Below are positions 48,421 through 59,625 of a DNA stretch of 64,000 bases, piece after piece. The notes under the pieces were generated by a model. That model worked only from the letters and a program-made list of their open reading frames with translations. It ran no database searches and was not told the DNA's origin. The translations under genes were made by a program, and so were the position numbers. Source of the DNA: Hibiscus mutabilis (taxonomy: Eukaryota; Streptophyta; Magnoliopsida; Malvales; Malvaceae); assembly GCA_019671005.1 (NCBI GenBank), contig CM033744.1, positions 12,330,128-12,394,127 on the forward strand. The letters are read 5' to 3'. The number at the start of each line of letters is the position of its first letter. Within the stretch, counting starts at the first letter, position 1.

Positions 48421-49720
48421 CAAAGTGATCACCCTCTAGAGCGGAATTAAAATGAACAATGATCATATTCATCCCGAGGAGAGTAATCAACTAGCAGAAC
48501 AATCTTCTACTGAGAAAGATGAGCCCAACAATAAGGCTGCGTAAACTACAGATGATGAGTTATCAGAAGTTACCACAACAATTCCACATGCCACATTAAT
48601 TTCATCCAATGTTGCCCAACTAGACGAGGTGAGTAAAGAAAAGAGATATCATATTGCCACCACCATTTCTACAGAGGGTAAGGAGAAAGAAACACGAGTA
48701 TCTGTTCAAGAAGTTCATTAACATCCTAAAGCAAGTCTACATTAACTTTCCACTGGTTGAGGCAATTGAATAGATGCCCAATTACGCTAAGTTCCTTAAA
48801 GCTATTATCTCTAAGCGAATTTGAAACAGTTACCTTGACAAAAGGATGTATGGAAATGTTGTATAATCGATTGCTGCCTAAGCTAAAGGATCTAGGCAAT
48901 CTTATGATACCAAGTGCTATTTGCAATAATTATGTCAAAAAAACACTATGCGACCTTGGAGCAAGCATAAATATTATGCCAAATTTGTTTTCCAACGATT
49001 AGGCATAAGAAAGGCGAAACCCACCACAGTCACGTTGCAGCTTGCCTACAGATCTTACATTCAACCAGAAGGAAAAATCAAAGACATTTTTGGTAAGAGT
49101 GGATAAATTTATTTTCTCCGCTGACTTTACTGTTTTGGATTGTGAAGTAGATGAGTTCGCTCAATTCATTTCTGGTAGACCACTTTTAAAAATGGGAAGG
49201 ACGTTGATCGATGTCGTAAGAGGAGAACTCACCATATGAGTAAATGAGTAGCAAGTTACACTCAATGTCTTCAAAACACTCAAATTTGCAAATGATCTAT
49301 AAGAATGTCAGACTATTAGAGTTGTTACAAAATTTAATTTTGATGTGGGAGAATATTGCCACGATAATTTTATGATTGCCGAACCTGAATTTACAGAAAT
49401 TGAGGAGCCAAAATTAGACAACGAGGCACAACGAGAAGCAAATTGGGTTATAAGTCAACTGGGTAAAAGTTTCAAATCCATTGATTATTCAAGTAAGGAA
49501 CTTAAACATGGAAAACCTTCCATTGAGCAACCCCATATTTCATAATTAAAACCATTGCCAGAGCAATTGATATATGTTTATTTGGGGAAGGATAACACAT
49601 TACCTATGATAATTTCTTCTAAGTTGCAGCTTGAATAGTAAAAAGTGGCAGCAAAGCCTAAGCACTACTAGGTGTTAAGTTTAGTCAAAGGCTCATTACT
49701 TTGATTTCCTAATATGGTTA
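48421..49720 (+). pseudogene. Athila-type protease region (element B), decayed
   Basis: From about 48760: NRCPITL, then a protease-like TLCDLGASINIMPNLF (48950-48995) with the D-L-G-A loop, FIFSADFTVLDCEV and FISGRPLLKMGRTLIDVVRGELTI (49100-49239). HGKPSIEQPHIS and LKPLPEQLIYVYLGKDNTLPMIISS-like text follow to 49620. There is no reverse transcriptase or integrase; the element jumps to its 3' region, so most of pol is deleted. Confidence 0.75.
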
Positions 49721-50690
49721 TTCAAAGCCACCATGACAAAACATGTTTTCTTGTTGTACAATTGAGAATTTGGTAAACTTAAAGGAAAAAAGTTCTTCGG
49801 GCTCCTACGTTGGTTATACAAGGAAAAAATTCCATAACAATTCTAATAGAGGTACCATAGTCAGGTTAAGACTATAAATTAAGCGCTCTAGAGAGGAAAC
49901 CCTAATCTTTTTAATTCTTTTATTTTTTTAGTTTGCAGTTAATTTTATATTAGTATTTTCAGATTTGATTGGTTTGCTAATGTCCTCGTTTTTAGCATGA
50001 ATTACTAAGGGAAAGAAAAACTGCCAAAAAACAAGACTTCTCAATGAGCAACGACTTGAAGATCATGCAAGAAGGTCCTCCAAAAACACACACAGTAACA
50101 AAGAATACCACTGTTACCAGACTTGCCCCGTTAAGTACGCTTGTCGCGACAATTCCCCAGGTGCTAGCAGATTTTATTTGTGCCTTGTTACAATGATTTG
50201 ATCGATTTGAGGCAAGGCAGCAAATGTTTTAGTGATACATGAAGGACCAATATATTGCTATAGAGTAGGTCATATCAGAGATTAATTTGACGTGTAGTGT
50301 GTATTTTCCTTTGTTTCCTGCCGAGTTACTTGCCACGATAAATTAAGCTGGCAATTATGGGCCAACTGTGAGTGATCATGATGCGGCAATGCCTATACCG
50401 AACCAAGGTAAGGAACAAACCTCTAACCAGTAATACACTGAATCTTGTCATAATTTTTTAGATTTCAAAGATACCACATCTACACTGTTGAAGTCTTTAC
50501 CTCTGGCTACGAAATCAAATCAAGCGTCGAAGCGAAAAGTTTCACCAATCAAAGACGCTGAGAAAGAGGATGCGACAGTTGAGAAAATTAAGAGTGACCT
50601 TGCATCGACCCTACCACCACCAGCAAAGCGAGATAGCAAACGCCTCTAGTGAACTGCCCCATGGAAGCTATGAATTCGAAGTGACAACCT
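49721..50690 (+). pseudogene. Remnant of the third ORF / C-terminal hydrophilic region (element B)
   Basis: Short basic frames (KGKKNCQKTRLLNEQRLEDH from 49995 and SNQASKRKVSPIKDAEKEDA near 50510) resemble, in composition and place, the hydrophilic tail after pol in element A. Stops interrupt them. Assignment rests on position mainly. Confidence 0.4.
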
Positions 50691-51479
50691 CTCATAATAG
50701 TCCATTTACTTTTCTTTTTATTTTTTGTTTATTTATTTTGTTGCATTGAGGATAATGCTTCTCTCAAGTTTGGGGGTTTTGTCTTGTCTTTGTCTTCTCT
50801 GTCTCATTGTAGTTTGCATATATTACTTGCCATGAAAATTGCCTGTTAAACTGCCAAAACCTGTTGTGATATCTTATGATGAGTTAATTGCCAAGACATT
50901 TAGTTGAGTGAAGCTTAGACTTTAGGATTGACATAGAGTTAACTTGGAAATTTTCTATGATGCTTTTAGTACTCACACAGTTATGACTTGTCAATCTAGG
51001 GGAACCCAGTAAACGTTGTTAGGTTATTAAAAATGGAAAAAAATGAGACTTTCTAGCCAAAAAAATGAATGATGAAAAAAATTGCCAGAGGTGCCCATCT
51101 AGCTCTAGCTAAGAAAATTTAATAGAAAAAAATTGCTAGAGGTGCCTATCTGGCTTTGGCCAAAAAAGAAATTGCTAGAGGTGCCTAACTGGCTCTAGCT
51201 GAAAAAATTGCCTCGGCAATATAATAAAAATTGAGGTTTGTCTAGAATCATGTTGATTAACTTGTATACAACTCTGCACACACTTGCATTGGTATTATAG
51301 TTTATTTTTGAGTGACTTTCTTTACTTTCCAAAGGTCAAAAGGTAATTGATTCTTTATTTCCACGGTTTTGAGGATTGAAGTCAGGTTCAAAGCATGTTG
51401 TTTGGTGAATGCCTTGACAGGTAATTATTGTTAGTTCATGCATTGTTTGAGGACAAGCAATAGTTTGAGTTTGGGGGTG
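50691..51479 (+). other. 3' non-coding region and polypurine tract of element B
   Basis: TTGAGGATAATGCTTCTCTCAAGTTTGGGGG (50744-50774) and TTTGAGGACAAGCAATAGTTTGAGTTTGGGGGTG (51448-51479) have the Athila pattern just before the 3' LTR. Between them, 51065-51215 contains three ~50-base units with GCTAGAGGTGCC and CTGGCTCTAGC. Confidence 0.65.
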
Positions 51480-52029
51480 TGTTAATTATGAAAAAAGTAC
51501 TATTTTTATACCCTTTATACTTAGATTATTGTTTAGACTAAGGCCCATTTAGTTGCATTTTTAGTTATTTATGCATAAATTCACAGTCATTTTGTTTATT
51601 GGGCTTGGCCTTGCATTTTGCTATTTTTGTAGAGAAATCGCTACTGTTTTGTTCTATTTTGTGCAAGGACGATTTCAAGCCATTGTCGAACGGTTTCCAG
51701 GGCAAGTCAGAGATAAATGTAGATTTTTCAAAGACTTACCTCTTATCCTTATCCTTATATTGATCGTTTTGGATAATTACCCAGATTTAAATTTAAGAGC
51801 TACTACTGTATATAAAGATGAGTGGATAAAGTAAATATTTTAAAGTAATTCTGAATTATCTCCTCTTAAAAAGAGTGAAACGTAGATAAGGATAAGAAGA
51901 TAAAGCTTTTGAATTATCTCCTTATCTTTAGATAAAGAGATAAAGCTTGAATTATCTCCTCAGCCAAAGATAAAAAGATAAACCACGTCTTTTGAATTTT
52001 AAATAGAGTTTCTCCCAATCTATAAAGAG

Positions 52030-52851
52030 TAGGGGTGGGAATCGGGTAGGGCGGGGACGGTTTTGTATTCCCCACTCTGTCCCCAAAACTTGCGGTTACA
52101 GTTTCGGGGAATTCCCATTAAATACTTCATGGATTTTCAGGAATCCCCATCCCTAAAAAGTAAACAAAATTACTATTTTACTAACTAAAATAAATGGTCA
52201 ATTCAGTTTAAAATATAAAGTTTGGATACTTCGATTGGAAGCAAATACGAAATGATGAATATTGAAACGATGTTGTGTTGGGGAAGATTTAGACGAAGGT
52301 TTTAACTTATATCTAAAATCTAAGATAGAAACATTTTGAGAGAAAGTTAAAGTGATAATAATTAAAGTTTTTTATGGGTTATATCTTGATACACAGGCTG
52401 TGTAAAAAAATTACACAACCGTTCATATTGAAACTATAAAATCTAAAACCTAAATTCCTAACCCTAAACTCTAAATTCTAGCCTTAAATGCTAAATTCTA
52501 CACCCTACAACTTAAACCCCTAAACCCCAAGCTAAACCTCTAAACCCTAAAATTAAAAGGCTTGGTTGTTTATCAAAGTATTTTTCTTATTAAGATATGT
52601 ATAAGGGGTATATAGATAAATAAGTATATATTTTTTAAAAATCTTGTAAAATATTGGGATCCTTGCATATAGTTGTTGGGGATCCCACGGTTATTTATAC
52701 GATTACAGCTCGGTTATCCCTACGGTTCAGATATAGCAATCTCCATCCCCATTTGAGCTTCGATGATAAAACTTCGCCTATCCCCGTCCTCATTCTTGTC
52801 AGTTCGGATCCCCACGGTCTTTGGATATTCCCCACCCAATTCTCACCCTTA
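52030..52851. mobile_element. hAT-like element with GGGGTGGGAA ends
   Basis: It starts TAGGGGTGGGAATCGGGTAG and ends CCCACCCAATTCTCACCCTTA (inverted). Flanks ATAAAGAG (52022-52029) and ATAAAGAT (52852-52859) match at 7 of 8. Both ends carry CGGGGAC/GTCCCC words over ~90 bases. No transposase. A CCCTAAA-type MITE lies at 52385-52600 inside. Confidence 0.75.
52385..52600. mobile_element. MITE with CCCTAAA-like interior, copy 3
   Basis: GATACACAGGCTGTGTAA... on the left; the interior is CTAAACC/CCTAAA-rich (52440-52550); the right end is GGTTGTTTATCAAAGTATTTTTC. Matches the plan of copies 1 and 2. Nested in the hAT-like element, itself in an LTR. Confidence 0.5.
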
Positions 52852-53667
52852 ATAAAGATTGAATCAAGAGGAGGATCAGATCTTTGAGGAGCTCATATTC
52901 TCCATATTTTATTTCTTTTCTTTTATCTTTTAAAATATCTAATGTTTGGGTTTTATCATTTGTTGATTTCTTTCAACCCAACCATGAACTAAATTAATTG
53001 GCTTTGGTTATTGGGTTATGGCGTTGTGAACGAATGATCTTGTTTTGGTTTTTAGTTCAATAAATCTGTGTTTATCCATTTCTTGGTTCGTTATTTAATT
53101 CCAAGTGAATTCAGGAGAGAGACTTGAATGAATCTATTTATCTAGGCTCGGGAGAACTAGATTCACGAAACAATTGGATACGATTTCCATTTAAACAATC
53201 GTTGGTGGAAGCTAATTCGCCTTAGGGATAAGGAGTGAATTTCAGCGACTAACAAGAGTTCATTGATCGATGATGTCCACCCAAGGTTAACGCAGGGATG
53301 TATTACCGAGGCTTGCATAGTCATCAGTTCTTCGGTTAAAGATAATTTGAAGGCATTGAGGAACACTCTATGAACATCGAAAGGCAATTAATTGCCATGA
53401 AAATTTGTCCGACAACTACATCATTACACTCAATAATCCAACCTACTCTCTCAAATCGATTTTCTCTTTCTTTTATTTAAATTCTTTTATTCTTAGTTTA
53501 TTTTACTTGATTATTATCACCATCTATCACCATCAATTTCATTCCTTTTCAGTGCAACAAGCTAAAATTCAAAATTTCACCAATCCCTGTGGGGACGATC
53601 TTAATCTATACTATTACTTGCGATGTGTATACTTGCATCGTTTGCGTTGCACTTAAATCACGCAACA

Positions 53668-53930
53668 ACACCCTATGGGGGGGCTAAATTTCCCAAAATA
53701 ACACCAGAGTTCTATATATCCGAAGATAACACCCTTACAGTGAACTTGCCATGCGCATGGCAAGTTCCAATAAAAAAATATTTTTTAAAACTTGCAGGGT
53801 ATCTACGGCAAGTTTAAAAAAAATAAAATATTTTTTCATGTTTTAATTTAATTCATTAACTAACAGATGATTAAGAAAATCCTAATTGGAACTCGCCTAG
53901 CATGCACATCGAGTTTCACTAAATTTTTGT
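53668..53930. repeat. Relic of a PMD-type Mutator-like terminal region
   Basis: It contains three hairpins in the same order as each end of the element at 55622-58336: a perfect 26-bp palindrome at 53742-53767 (GAACTTGCCATGC plus complement), AACTTGC...GGCAAGTT at 53792-53816, and AACTCGCC...ATCGAGTT at 53890-53913. No partner end. It starts directly at the LTR edge (53667), so it was probably cut by that insertion. Confidence 0.5.
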
Positions 53931-54563
53931 ATGAAAATAAAATAAAACTATTAGGAACCCACTTCTCATCTTCAATATATTGAAGAACGAAAATGAAGAA
54001 ATTTTAAACTATTAGGAATCAACCTTGAAATTTAGCTCCATGAATTGCAAAAAAGGATGTTGGCATTAGCTTATATAGGTATGATAAAAGTGTTAGCATT
54101 TGTTTATTATTAATGTGAGATTCTTGGAGCTAGAGAGTTTGTAACTAGATTCTTAGAGCCTAAATCTCAAAGTTAATACCAATATTAGAAGGTCAGTCTA
54201 ACTGTCACTTTTGGCACTAAACACCAGTTTAAATTTGATGTTACGTTTAGTTACATAAATATTTAAAGAAGAAAAAAACCTAGTTTTTATATAAGTTCTT
54301 ACAATAGTTTTTTTATAATATAACGGAGAATTAGTAATAAATCTAAATTTCAATTTAGAAAGATAAGAAAATTCAAGAAAAAACAATATTTATTCAAAAT
54401 ATAAATTATTTATTCATTTTATTTGTCCAAATTAAATTATGTGAGTGACTAAAATTACTAAGTAAAACTAGTTTATTACTAACTCGTGTATTAAAATACG
54501 GAGAAAAATGAATCCTGTTACCAAACGTAACATGAATGTTATTAATTCCTAATATTTAAAATT
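53931..54563. other. AT-rich spacer
   Basis: No gene. A pair of repeats, TTAGAGCCTAAATCTC and GGAGCTAGAGAGTTT-like, is too weak to name. Confidence 0.3.
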
Positions 54564-55264
54564 GGTTTAAATATGTCAAGGGTCCTTGTACTATTTAATA
54601 TGAGATGAAGGCAAAATAAAAATATTTAACCATACTCAGAAAAGAATATTTAATGTAATTTGATTCCTTTGGTTTAGATTAATGATCTCAAAATTATAAA
54701 ATATTATCTCACTAAATATGTAATCTTTACACGGAAAAGTCACAAACCTCCTAATATAAAATTTAATCATTATATATTATTTTTGTAAAATTGAGTCATT
54801 GCACTGTTTTTTATTTGAAAACCTTGGTTCCTTCCTCAACTCATACTCAATTTTAATGTTAAATTTCTAAGTCGGCAGTTATAAAAAAATAAAATAACTT
54901 TTTATTCTTTATATTTATAAATTTATCAATTTGACCCTTAGTCTTTTAAAATAAATAAAAATGAACAATACAATTTACAATAATCCATGTTTATAGCTTT
55001 TAAGGGTCAAATTGATAAAAGAAAATTTGTAAACATAGAAGAATAAAAAATATTTTACATTTTTTATAAGTGTCAGGTTAATAGTTAGCAGTAAAATTAA
55101 AAAAAATAAAGAAATGACTAAACTTTGCAAATAAAAACTAATATAAGAATTTCAATTTCGTGAAAATAAAGTATATGAATTAAATTTAAAATTTTAAAAT
55201 AACATTGGACGTATTTAAACCTTAAAAATCTCATGAGGTAGGGACCATTATACTGATTTAAACC
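54564..55264. mobile_element. Foldback element, ~700 bp
   Basis: The outer ends GGTTTAAAT...GGGTCCTTGTACTA and TAGGGACCATTATACTGATTTAAACC are inverted. Strong inner arms (about 54880-54945 and 55000-55075) pair over ~70 bases around TTTATCAATTTGACCCTTA / AAGGGTCAAATTGATAAAA. No coding, no target duplication found. Confidence 0.6.
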
Positions 55265-55612
55265 GACTTTTTATTTATTATATTTAGGAAGGGCATTAGC
55301 ATAGACTTTCGGTAGAGTGAGTCTGCATATTAATAATTTAATTTACGATTAAAAAATGACACAACTGAAATATTAGAAATACGAAACTTAAAATATTACC
55401 ATAAAATCAAGTTTCGAGACTTGTAAAAAAACCACCAACTTAAAATGTTATACGATTTATAACATTTTAATTGTGGGATAATATTTTTAAATTTGCATCT
55501 TCTAACATTTTGATTATACCATTTTTTTAGTTGCATCTTAAGGTGCTGTACCGAAGACTTGCTTTTTATCATTAGGCCATAGTGGCCTGGCCACTACTAT
55601 AATCCCCTACCA
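55265..55612. other. Spacer, partly foldback-like
   Basis: 55400-55560 contains CACCAACTTAAAATGTTATAC and ATAACATTTTAATTGTGGG, short inverted words also found in the foldback at 61140-61390. Probably a decayed relative. Confidence 0.35.
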
Positions 55613-55621
55613 TAGTCTAGA

Positions 55622-58336
55622 GGCTTAAAGACATTTGTATGACCCTTAGGTCCTATTTTGGCCAAAGTAGGGTCCCAAATATTATATTTTCCGGACTAGC
55701 ACCATTATAATAAACTTGCTGCATATGCACGGCGAGTTCTAAAAATATATTATTTTTTATTCAAACTCTTCGTATAAGCGGCGAGTTCTATTTTTTTAAA
55801 AATATCCAGTTTAAACCTTAATCACGGGATTAACCTGATCCTAAATTGAACTCGTTGTAGGAGCACGACGATTTTTTCTCTGCATAAAAAATTTATTAAA
55901 AGACAAATATCTAAAATTAAAAAACAAAACTATTGCGTACGAAACATAACAAATTTTGTCAACTCAACTCAAATCAATAATTAAACCTCTTTGTACACCG
56001 CAGAGCTTGATCCCAAGTCGAATTCGAGTTCCAGATTAGGTTCCCATACCGGTTCAGGCTCTCTTCTTAAGCGTCAACCTCTATATCTACCTGTAGATCT
56101 ACCTCTACCTCTCCTTCCCCCAGATATGCCTTCAGACGACCCGACACCCGATGACGACTCGCTCAATGTTTCCTGGGCCTGGGCTTGTCAGGTTTGAAAC
56201 AAAAGAAGATAAGCTTCTCGTCGAGTTTCGGTCGTCAACTTCGGTTTGTTGTTTGTCACAAATCACTGATGATACTCAAAATTCGAGAAATCGAAATCAT
56301 TTAGTCGAATGGGATCACGAGCCAGCAACCCGCTTGACCTGTCATGCCATCATGCTATGCATGACGAATATTTCTTTGGCCAGTTCTCTTCAATCTTACC
56401 CCGTAAGTCCACATGTTCCAACTCATCCATATTGGTCAGGTCCTCTGACACGGGCTGGTGGTATCCGACCTACCTAAGAACTTGATTGCCGTAAAATAGC
56501 TCGACAATCGCAAAATTTAACAACGGCATTATCGAACACCAATTTTTGGCATCTTCGTAGGCATCGTTCAGAATCACCTACCGAATATCATCATCCTCAT
56601 CATATGGCATCCATCGGAACTGCAATAATATGTACATAACTAGAAAATTAGATCAAAGTAAATTGAAAATTTTCAAATATCAATTAAAAACAAATTTGCA
56701 TTACTTGCTCTTCGCAATACATGTCAATCTCCACTCTAACTACGCCAATTATTTTTACCTCCAACGACTTCTTTTTGAATGTTTGGCTCGATCTGCACAA
56801 TACAAATATGAACATCATGCTTCCCATTGATAACATTTAAATTATTATGTGACTGAACATTATTACCTTGAAGCGGGAATTCAGATGCAGGATCATAAAT
56901 AAGTGCCATGAATGGAAGCCTGTACCAGGCCCATGATTGTAGCAGCACCACACACCCACCAATATCGGCTTGCACGAATCTATCGTTGACGTCTATCTGG
57001 GTCATTGCCTTGCATAACTCGCTGTATAGGAAACCTAATATTGCAAATCCCCAACTGAATTCTCTTGCTCCCCACGATGTCTGCAAGAACGGGAGGTACT
57101 GCGTGTGCACCTGAGAACTCGATTTGCCTGCCATTAGCATACCACCGAGAATGAGCAATATATAGGCTCGAGCAGCACAATCAATTTCTGTCGATGTGGA
57201 ATTTCCATCCACTTGAAAATCACTCTTCAGCCATGTCAGCTTCACACGTTTACCATCAACAGCATGCGCCGATGGTGTCTTCCACAAATACTGAAAATTG
57301 TAATCAGTAGCAAGATACATATTCTGAGCAATGATCAGACTGCCGAAATTGGGACACCAAGATGCATAGCAACATCTTCGAGGGTGATTGTGCACTCCCC
57401 GCACGACATGTGGAAGGTATGCGTCTCTGGTCTCCAACACTCCACCAACTCATAAATCAACTCTGGCACGATTTCAAAGTCACCAACCTCCTTCTACAAA
57501 CACAAAATTTAAATTAAAGTAGTATTTTATCATTTACAAACAAGAAATTAAAAGTTGCAAAAGAACCATAAATTCTTACCAATAATTCTATGTTATTCGT
57601 GATGTGAGAATCTTGAAATCTTAACAACGTCTTTTTTTTCTAATAATTATGCGCAATTAAATGCCTAAAACATCACCAATCAATCAAATTTTAAAATATT
57701 TTTGATTAAATATTTACAACGCAATTTACTATTAGGATTAAGAAAGTATGTATATATACAAAAATTCGAATAAAAAAATCATATTCAAAAAAATTAATCG
57801 TAATTTAAAAAAGTTAACAAATGTTACCTTTAACCTTCTGAATTATGTGTGAGCTTGCTTCTTTCGGTGTCGTCTAAGAAAATCTTACGGCTTGACAAAC
57901 TCTTTTGCTTTGCTCGAACAAAAGATGTTGAAAATTTTTTGTGTGTTCTAACCTTAAACAAAACAATATATTTATAAGAAACTAAAAAAATCATAATTTG
58001 CAGAAACCCTAAAAGAAATCATTTTTTTATAAAAAGCGTTATGGCCGTTAATGTAAAGAAAAACTCGTTATGCTCCTACGACGAGTTTTGTTCAGAATCA
58101 AGTTAATCCTGTAATTAAAATTTAAAAATGATATTAAAAAAAAATTAGAACTCACTGTACGTATACGAAGAGTTTAAATAAAAAATAATATATTTTTAAA
58201 ACTCGCTATATATATATATATATACACACACGATGAGTTTACTATAATAATTTAGTCCGAAAAATATAAGATTGAGGGCCCTGGTTTGGTCAAAATAGGA
58301 CCTAAAGGTCCTACAAATGTCTTTAAGGTTTAAGCC
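55622..58336 (-). mobile_element. Mutator-like element carrying a PMD gene (2.7 kb)
   Basis: Perfect 9-bp duplication TAGTCTAGA (55613-55621 and 58337-58345), the length usual for Mutator-like elements. Terminal inverted repeats of ~270-290 bases (55622-55890, 58045-58336) start GGCTTAAA. Right-hand GACCTAAAGGTCC, CTTAAAGACATTTGTA and TTATGCTCCTACGACGAG match the left ones inverted. The left tip lacks 7 bases seen on the right. Each arm has three hairpins with AACTCG...CGAGTT stems. There is no transposase; the only gene is the minus-strand PMD gene. PMD genes inside Mutator-like elements are known in plants. Confidence 0.85.
55981..57493 (-). pseudogene. Plant mobile domain (PMD, MAIN/MAIL1-like) gene, decayed
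   Basis: Minus-strand exon pieces, about 57493-57300, 57300-56867 and 56619-55981. The first begins after a TTTGTAG acceptor with KEVGDFEIVPELIYELVE, CWRPETHTFHMSCGEC and TITLEDVAMHLG, then hits a stop at 57335-57337. Another frame resumes with DYNFQYLWKT, CAARAYILLILGGMLM, WGFAILGFLYSELCKA and GGCVVLLQSWAWYRLPFM. After an intron comes FRWMPYDEDDD..., then VELFYGNQVLR, ENWPKKYSSCIAWHD and an RGRGRS-rich tail to a stop at 55981. Frameshift near 57320 and in-frame stops at 56578-56580 and 56470-56472 make it a pseudogene. Exon joints are not all in phase. PMD proteins (Arabidopsis MAIN, MAIL1) act in gene and transposon silencing. This copy is a transposon passenger; I infer no function. Confidence 0.85.
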
Positions 58337-58476
58337 TAGTCTAGAAGGGTGACTGCGCCGGGACCAGGTTTATTCAAAGCCATCCATTTAATGCGTAGAC
58401 TTTCTTAAAGAAATAAATTCTGACCACATATTCTGTTTTTTTCGTAAGTGGCTCAAAGTTTTAGGAGATTTTATTT

Positions 58477-59570
58477 GGCTTAAACAAAAAAAACCCTTAA
58501 ACTATGTTTTTTTTTACTTTTGACCCTTAAATTATGATTTGGACAAAATAGGCTCTTAAACTATCATTTTGACCACTTTAAGCCCCTAAACTATAATTTG
58601 GGCAAAATAAGCCCTTAAACTATCATTTTTAGTCACTTTAAGTCCATGGTTACAAAAATATTATTTTATAGGCTTTTCTAACATATATAAATATTTATGT
58701 TCTTTTTAAATTTTAAAATATCATATATTAAAATAAGCCCCTAAACTATCATTTCTGGTCATTTTAAGTCTGATAGTTATTTAAGTCAAAAAAATAATTT
58801 CGACTAATAAGATGTTGACACATCACAAAGATTTTTGACCAATTAATAGTTTTGGGGTGTTCAAAAACACCCGACCCGACTGACCTGACTCGATTACCCG
58901 ATTACCCGAACATAAATAACCGGGTATTTACACGGAATTTTTTTTACCCGGGTTAGGTACCCGGCCCGTCACTTCTCGGGTCGGGCCCGAGTCACAAAAT
59001 TAAGAATTTTCGGATACCCAGATATATTTAAAATTAATAATTTTTATATTCAATATACATATTTTTATATTAAACTAAAAAAATCTAAGATTTTTTATAT
59101 TTTATATTTAATAAATAAATTTTTATATTAAACTAATAAATACATATTTTTTATATTTTTATATTAAACTAATATAATATTTTATATTTAAAAAAATACA
59201 TATTTTTATATCTGGGTACCCAAATACCCGAATTTTCGGGTACCCGCAAAAACCGGGTCGAGACACGGGCCGCATTTTCTACTACCATAAAATCCGGGTA
59301 CCCGGTACTTCAAGTACCCGAATACCCGATACCCGAATTTGAATACCCCTAGTTTTGGGGACTAAAAGAAGAAAAATGATATAGTTTAGGTACTTATTTT
59401 GAACAAAAAATAGTTTAGGGACTTAAAGTGACCAAAAATGATAGTTTAAGGGCATATTTTACCCAAAAATGATAGTTTAAGGGCCTATTTTACCCAAATC
59501 ATAGTTTAAAGGTCAAAAACAGAAAAAAAATGTATAGTTTGAGGGCTGTTTTTTTTTTTTTGTTTAAGCC
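58477..59570. mobile_element. Mutator-like MITE with GGCTTAAAC ends
   Basis: Perfect 9-bp duplication ATTTTATTT (58468-58476 and 59571-59579). Terminal repeats of ~205 bases begin GGCTTAAACAAAAAAA and contain repeated CTTAAACTATCATTTT.GG units on both sides. No coding. It shares its GGCTTAAA tip with the PMD element 140 bases away, so both may use the same transposase. An hAT-like element sits inside. Confidence 0.85.
58854..59349. mobile_element. hAT-like element nested in the Mutator-like MITE
   Basis: GGGGTGTTCAAAAACACCCG and CGGGTA...GAATTTGAATACCCC are inverted ends, and the body is rich in ACCCG/CGGGT near both ends. An 11-base direct repeat TAGTTTTGGGG lies at 58847-58857 and 59350-59360. 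It overlaps the tips, so the exact junction is ambiguous. Confidence 0.65.
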
Positions 59571-59625
59571 ATTTTATTTGATCTTATTAGCGTTATAATG
59601 AAAGGCAAAAAGTGCACAAGCAAAC

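Larger units (their letters stand above)
51480..53667 (+). repeat. 3' LTR of element B, with a nested hAT-like element
   Basis: TGTTAATTATG to CACGCAACA. Without the hAT-like insertion it is about 1.36 kb. Its last ~85 bases match the 5' remnant at 28046-28131. Retroelement transcription would start here. Confidence 0.75.

Noticed and set aside
56736..57440. Intact 234-codon PMD gene
   Set aside because: The frame is long, but its N-terminal part belongs to a different frame, and the following exon contains two in-frame stops.
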